Assembly: GCA_021774205.1 (NCBI GenBank)
Contig: JAJFJI010000326.1
Coordinates: 1 to 6,210 of the forward strand
Length of the DNA stretch: 6,210 nucleotides
Direction of reading: 5' to 3'
DNA from: Nitrosomonas sp.
Lineage (GTDB): Bacteria > Pseudomonadota > Gammaproteobacteria > Burkholderiales > Nitrosomonadaceae
The stretch's first letter is position 1; the number at the start of each line of letters is the position of its first letter. Below, in pieces: positions 4,285 through 6,210 of this stretch. The notes under the pieces are model-generated. The model was not told the origin of the DNA and made no database searches. It saw only the letters and a list, made by a program, of their open reading frames with translations. The position numbers were made by a program, and so were the translations under genes.

Positions 4285-6210
4285 GTGGCGAGAAAAACAC
4301 CCATAGAGCATTACCGAAATATCGGCATTATGGCCCATATTGACGCTGGTAAAACCACGACGACAGAGCGTGTGTTGTTTTATACTGGCGTATCACACAA
4401 GATTGGTGAAGTGCACGATGGTGCTGCCACAATGGATTGGATGGAGCAGGAGCAGGAGCGCGGAATTACCATAACATCAGCAGCGACTACATGTTTCTGG
4501 CAAGGCATGGATGGTGGTTATCCTGAGCACAGAATTAACATTATAGACACGCCGGGCCACGTAGATTTTACCATTGAAGTGGAGCGCTCCTTGAGAGTAC
4601 TTGATGGTGCATGTACAGTTTTCTGTGCAGTTGGCGGCGTGCAGCCACAGACTGAAACAGTTTGGCGTCAGGCAAATAAATACAAGGTGCCACGGCTTGC
4701 GTTTATTAATAAGATGGACCGCTCAGGCGCTAACTTTCTGCGCGTTTATGAGCAAATAAAATCGCGCCTAAAAGCTGACCCTGTACCTATCCAATTGCCG
4801 ATTGGTGCAGAAGATAAATTTGAAGGTGTCGTTGACTTAGTGAAGATGAAAGCGATTTACTGGGATGATGCGACTAGAGGGGTAGAATTCGAGGAGCGGG
4901 AAATAGCTGCAGGCATGCTTGATGAAGCAAAAGTGTGGCGCGAAAAAATGCTGGAGACAGTCGCAGAAGCGAATGAAGAATTGATGGATAAATATCTGGA
5001 TGAGGGTGATTTGTCTGTCCCGGATATTAAACAGGGATTGCGCACTCGTACGCTGAGTAATGAAATAGTTCCAATGTTGTGTGGTACGGCCTTTAAAAAT
5101 AAGGGTGTGCAAGCGATGCTGGATGCAGTGATTGACTACTTGCCGTCGCCGGTGGATGTTCAAGCGGTTGAGGGAGAAAGTGAAACCGGAGAGATCGTTC
5201 AACGGAAAACGAGTGATGATGAGCCGTTCTCAGGATTGTCTTTCAAAATTGCAACGGATCCATATGTGGGTCAATTAATCTTTTTTAGGGTTTACTCGGG
5301 TGTTGTTAACTCGGGTGATTCGGTTTATAACCCGGTTAAGGGGCGAAAAGAGCGACTGGGTCGAATATTGCAAATGCATGCCAATCAGCGTGAAGAAATA
5401 AAAGAAGTTCGGGCGGGTGATATTGCAGCAGCTGTCGGTTTAAAGGAGGCAACAACAGGGGACACACTGTGTGATCCGAAAAATATTATTACATTAGAGC
5501 GTATGGTATTCCCGGAGCCGGTTATTCATGTGGCGGTTGAGCCAAAGACTAAACTAGATCAGGAAAAAATGGGAATTGCACTGAATCGTTTAGCGCAGGA
5601 GGATCCTTCTTTTCGGGTACGTACCGATGAAGAGTCAGGTCAAACTATAATTTCTGGAATGGGAGAGTTGCATCTTGAAATTATTGTTGATCGAATGAAA
5701 AGAGAGTTTGGTGTTGAAGCAAATGTTGGTGCGCCACAAGTTGCATATCGCGAGGCAATCAAGAAGCTGGTAGAAATTGAAGGAAAGTTTGTCAAGCAGT
5801 CAGGTGGTCGTGGGCAGTATGGGCATGTTTGGTTGAAAATGGAACCTAATGATGCTGGTAAAGGTTTTGAATTCATAGATGAAATTAAAGGTGGCGCAGT
5901 TCCACGTGAATATATCCCGGCGGTAGAAAAGGGACTTAATGAAACATTGCCCAATGGTGTATTGGCGGGATATCCAGTGGTTGATGTGAAAGTCACTTTG
6001 TTTGATGGTTCATATCATGATGTTGATTCCAATGAAAATGCATTCAAAATGGCAGCGTCAATGGCGTTTAAAGATGGGATGCGAAAAGCAAATCCAATAC
6101 TGCTTGAACCGATGATGTCAGTAGAGGTTGAGACACCTGAAGATTTTATGGGTAATGTGGTTGGGGATTTGTCTTCTAGGCGGGGTATGATTCAAGGAAT
6201 GGATGATCTT
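4285..6210 (+). CDS. fusA: Elongation factor G, 3'-truncated by the window edge
   Basis: EF-G is the GTPase that drives tRNA-mRNA translocation and, with ribosome recycling factor, splits post-termination ribosomes. 642 codons are visible with no stop. E. coli EF-G has 704 residues, so about 55-60 at the end of domain V are missing. The G domain shows the P-loop AHIDAGKT (17-24), switch I RGITIT with Thr62, DTPGH (88-92, catalytic His92), NKMD (142-145) and GTAFKN (267-272). Domain II has SDDEPFSGLSFKIATDP, domain III GMGELHLEI, and domain IV QSGGRGQYGHV (505-515) and the GSYHDVDS tip (575-582). The start is GTG 4285, giving (M)ARKTPIEHYRNIGI, which aligns with the family N-terminus. The best Shine-Dalgarno is AAGG at 4271-4274 with a long 10-nt spacer, so initiation looks weak for such an abundant protein. 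It follows rpsG as in the classical str operon; a tuf gene might follow outside the window. Confidence 0.97.
   Translation, partial: MARKTPIEHYRNIGIMAHIDAGKTTTTERVLFYTGVSHKIGEVHDGAATMDWMEQEQERGITITSAATTCFWQGMDGGYPEHRINIIDTPGHVDFTIEVERSLRVLDGACTVFCAVGGVQPQTETVWRQANKYKVPRLAFINKMDRSGANFLRVYEQIKSRLKADPVPIQLPIGAEDKFEGVVDLVKMKAIYWDDATRGVEFEEREIAAGMLDEAKVWREKMLETVAEANEELMDKYLDEGDLSVPDIKQGLRTRTLSNEIVPMLCGTAFKNKGVQAMLDAVIDYLPSPVDVQAVEGESETGEIVQRKTSDDEPFSGLSFKIATDPYVGQLIFFRVYSGVVNSGDSVYNPVKGRKERLGRILQMHANQREEIKEVRAGDIAAAVGLKEATTGDTLCDPKNIITLERMVFPEPVIHVAVEPKTKLDQEKMGIALNRLAQEDPSFRVRTDEESGQTIISGMGELHLEIIVDRMKREFGVEANVGAPQVAYREAIKKLVEIEGKFVKQSGGRGQYGHVWLKMEPNDAGKGFEFIDEIKGGAVPREYIPAVEKGLNETLPNGVLAGYPVVDVKVTLFDGSYHDVDSNENAFKMAASMAFKDGMRKANPILLEPMMSVEVETPEDFMGNVVGDLSSRRGMIQGMDDL

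Noticed and set aside
4837..5202. Open frame of 121 codons on the minus strand.
   Set aside because: It lies wholly inside fusA, which has clear family motifs across the same stretch. The minus-strand product shows no recognisable motif.
5640..5996. Open frame of 118 codons on the minus strand.
   Set aside because: It is antisense to conserved EF-G domains III-IV and is rich in Ser, Pro and Thr, as expected of a shadow frame.

Overview
The window is an ordinary chromosomal housekeeping segment of a Gram-negative bacterium, most likely a betaproteobacterium and plausibly close to Nitrosomonadales. This rests on family memory only: the S12 (125 aa), S7 (156 aa, ending in NKAFSHFRF) and EF-G sequences look betaproteobacterial. 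The DNA is moderately AT-rich, with very AT-rich intergenic regions. All six genes lie on the + strand. I see no mobile element, CRISPR array, tRNA or rRNA gene, or accessory system.

Positions 1-2168 hold the end of an arginine biosynthesis unit. An ornithine carbamoyltransferase gene (argF), cut at its 5' end by the window edge, is followed after 46 nt by a complete argininosuccinate synthase gene (argG). They encode consecutive steps: ornithine to citrulline, then citrulline plus aspartate to argininosuccinate. A 238-nt AT-rich gap without a clear terminator separates argG from a yajQ-family gene (2407-2892), which has a strong Shine-Dalgarno and a modest candidate promoter. A tetranucleotide GATT repeat begins in the last yajQ codon.

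The 365-nt gap at 2893-3257 carries the most informative non-coding sequence. It holds a near-consensus sigma-70 promoter (TTGACA, 17 bp, TAGAAT), then a perfect 16-bp inverted repeat starting at about the predicted +1. A weaker second promoter candidate follows. Last is a GC-rich hairpin with a run of seven T that directly abuts the rpsL Shine-Dalgarno. This looks like a structured leader for the str operon, possibly with attenuation.

Positions 3258-6210 are the str operon: rpsL (S12), rpsG (S7) and fusA (EF-G). fusA begins with GTG at 4285 and runs off the right edge with about 55-60 residues missing. S12 and S7 are parts of the 30S subunit, and EF-G drives translocation on the ribosome.

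I found no previously undescribed system. The leader of the str operon is the item most worth a second look.
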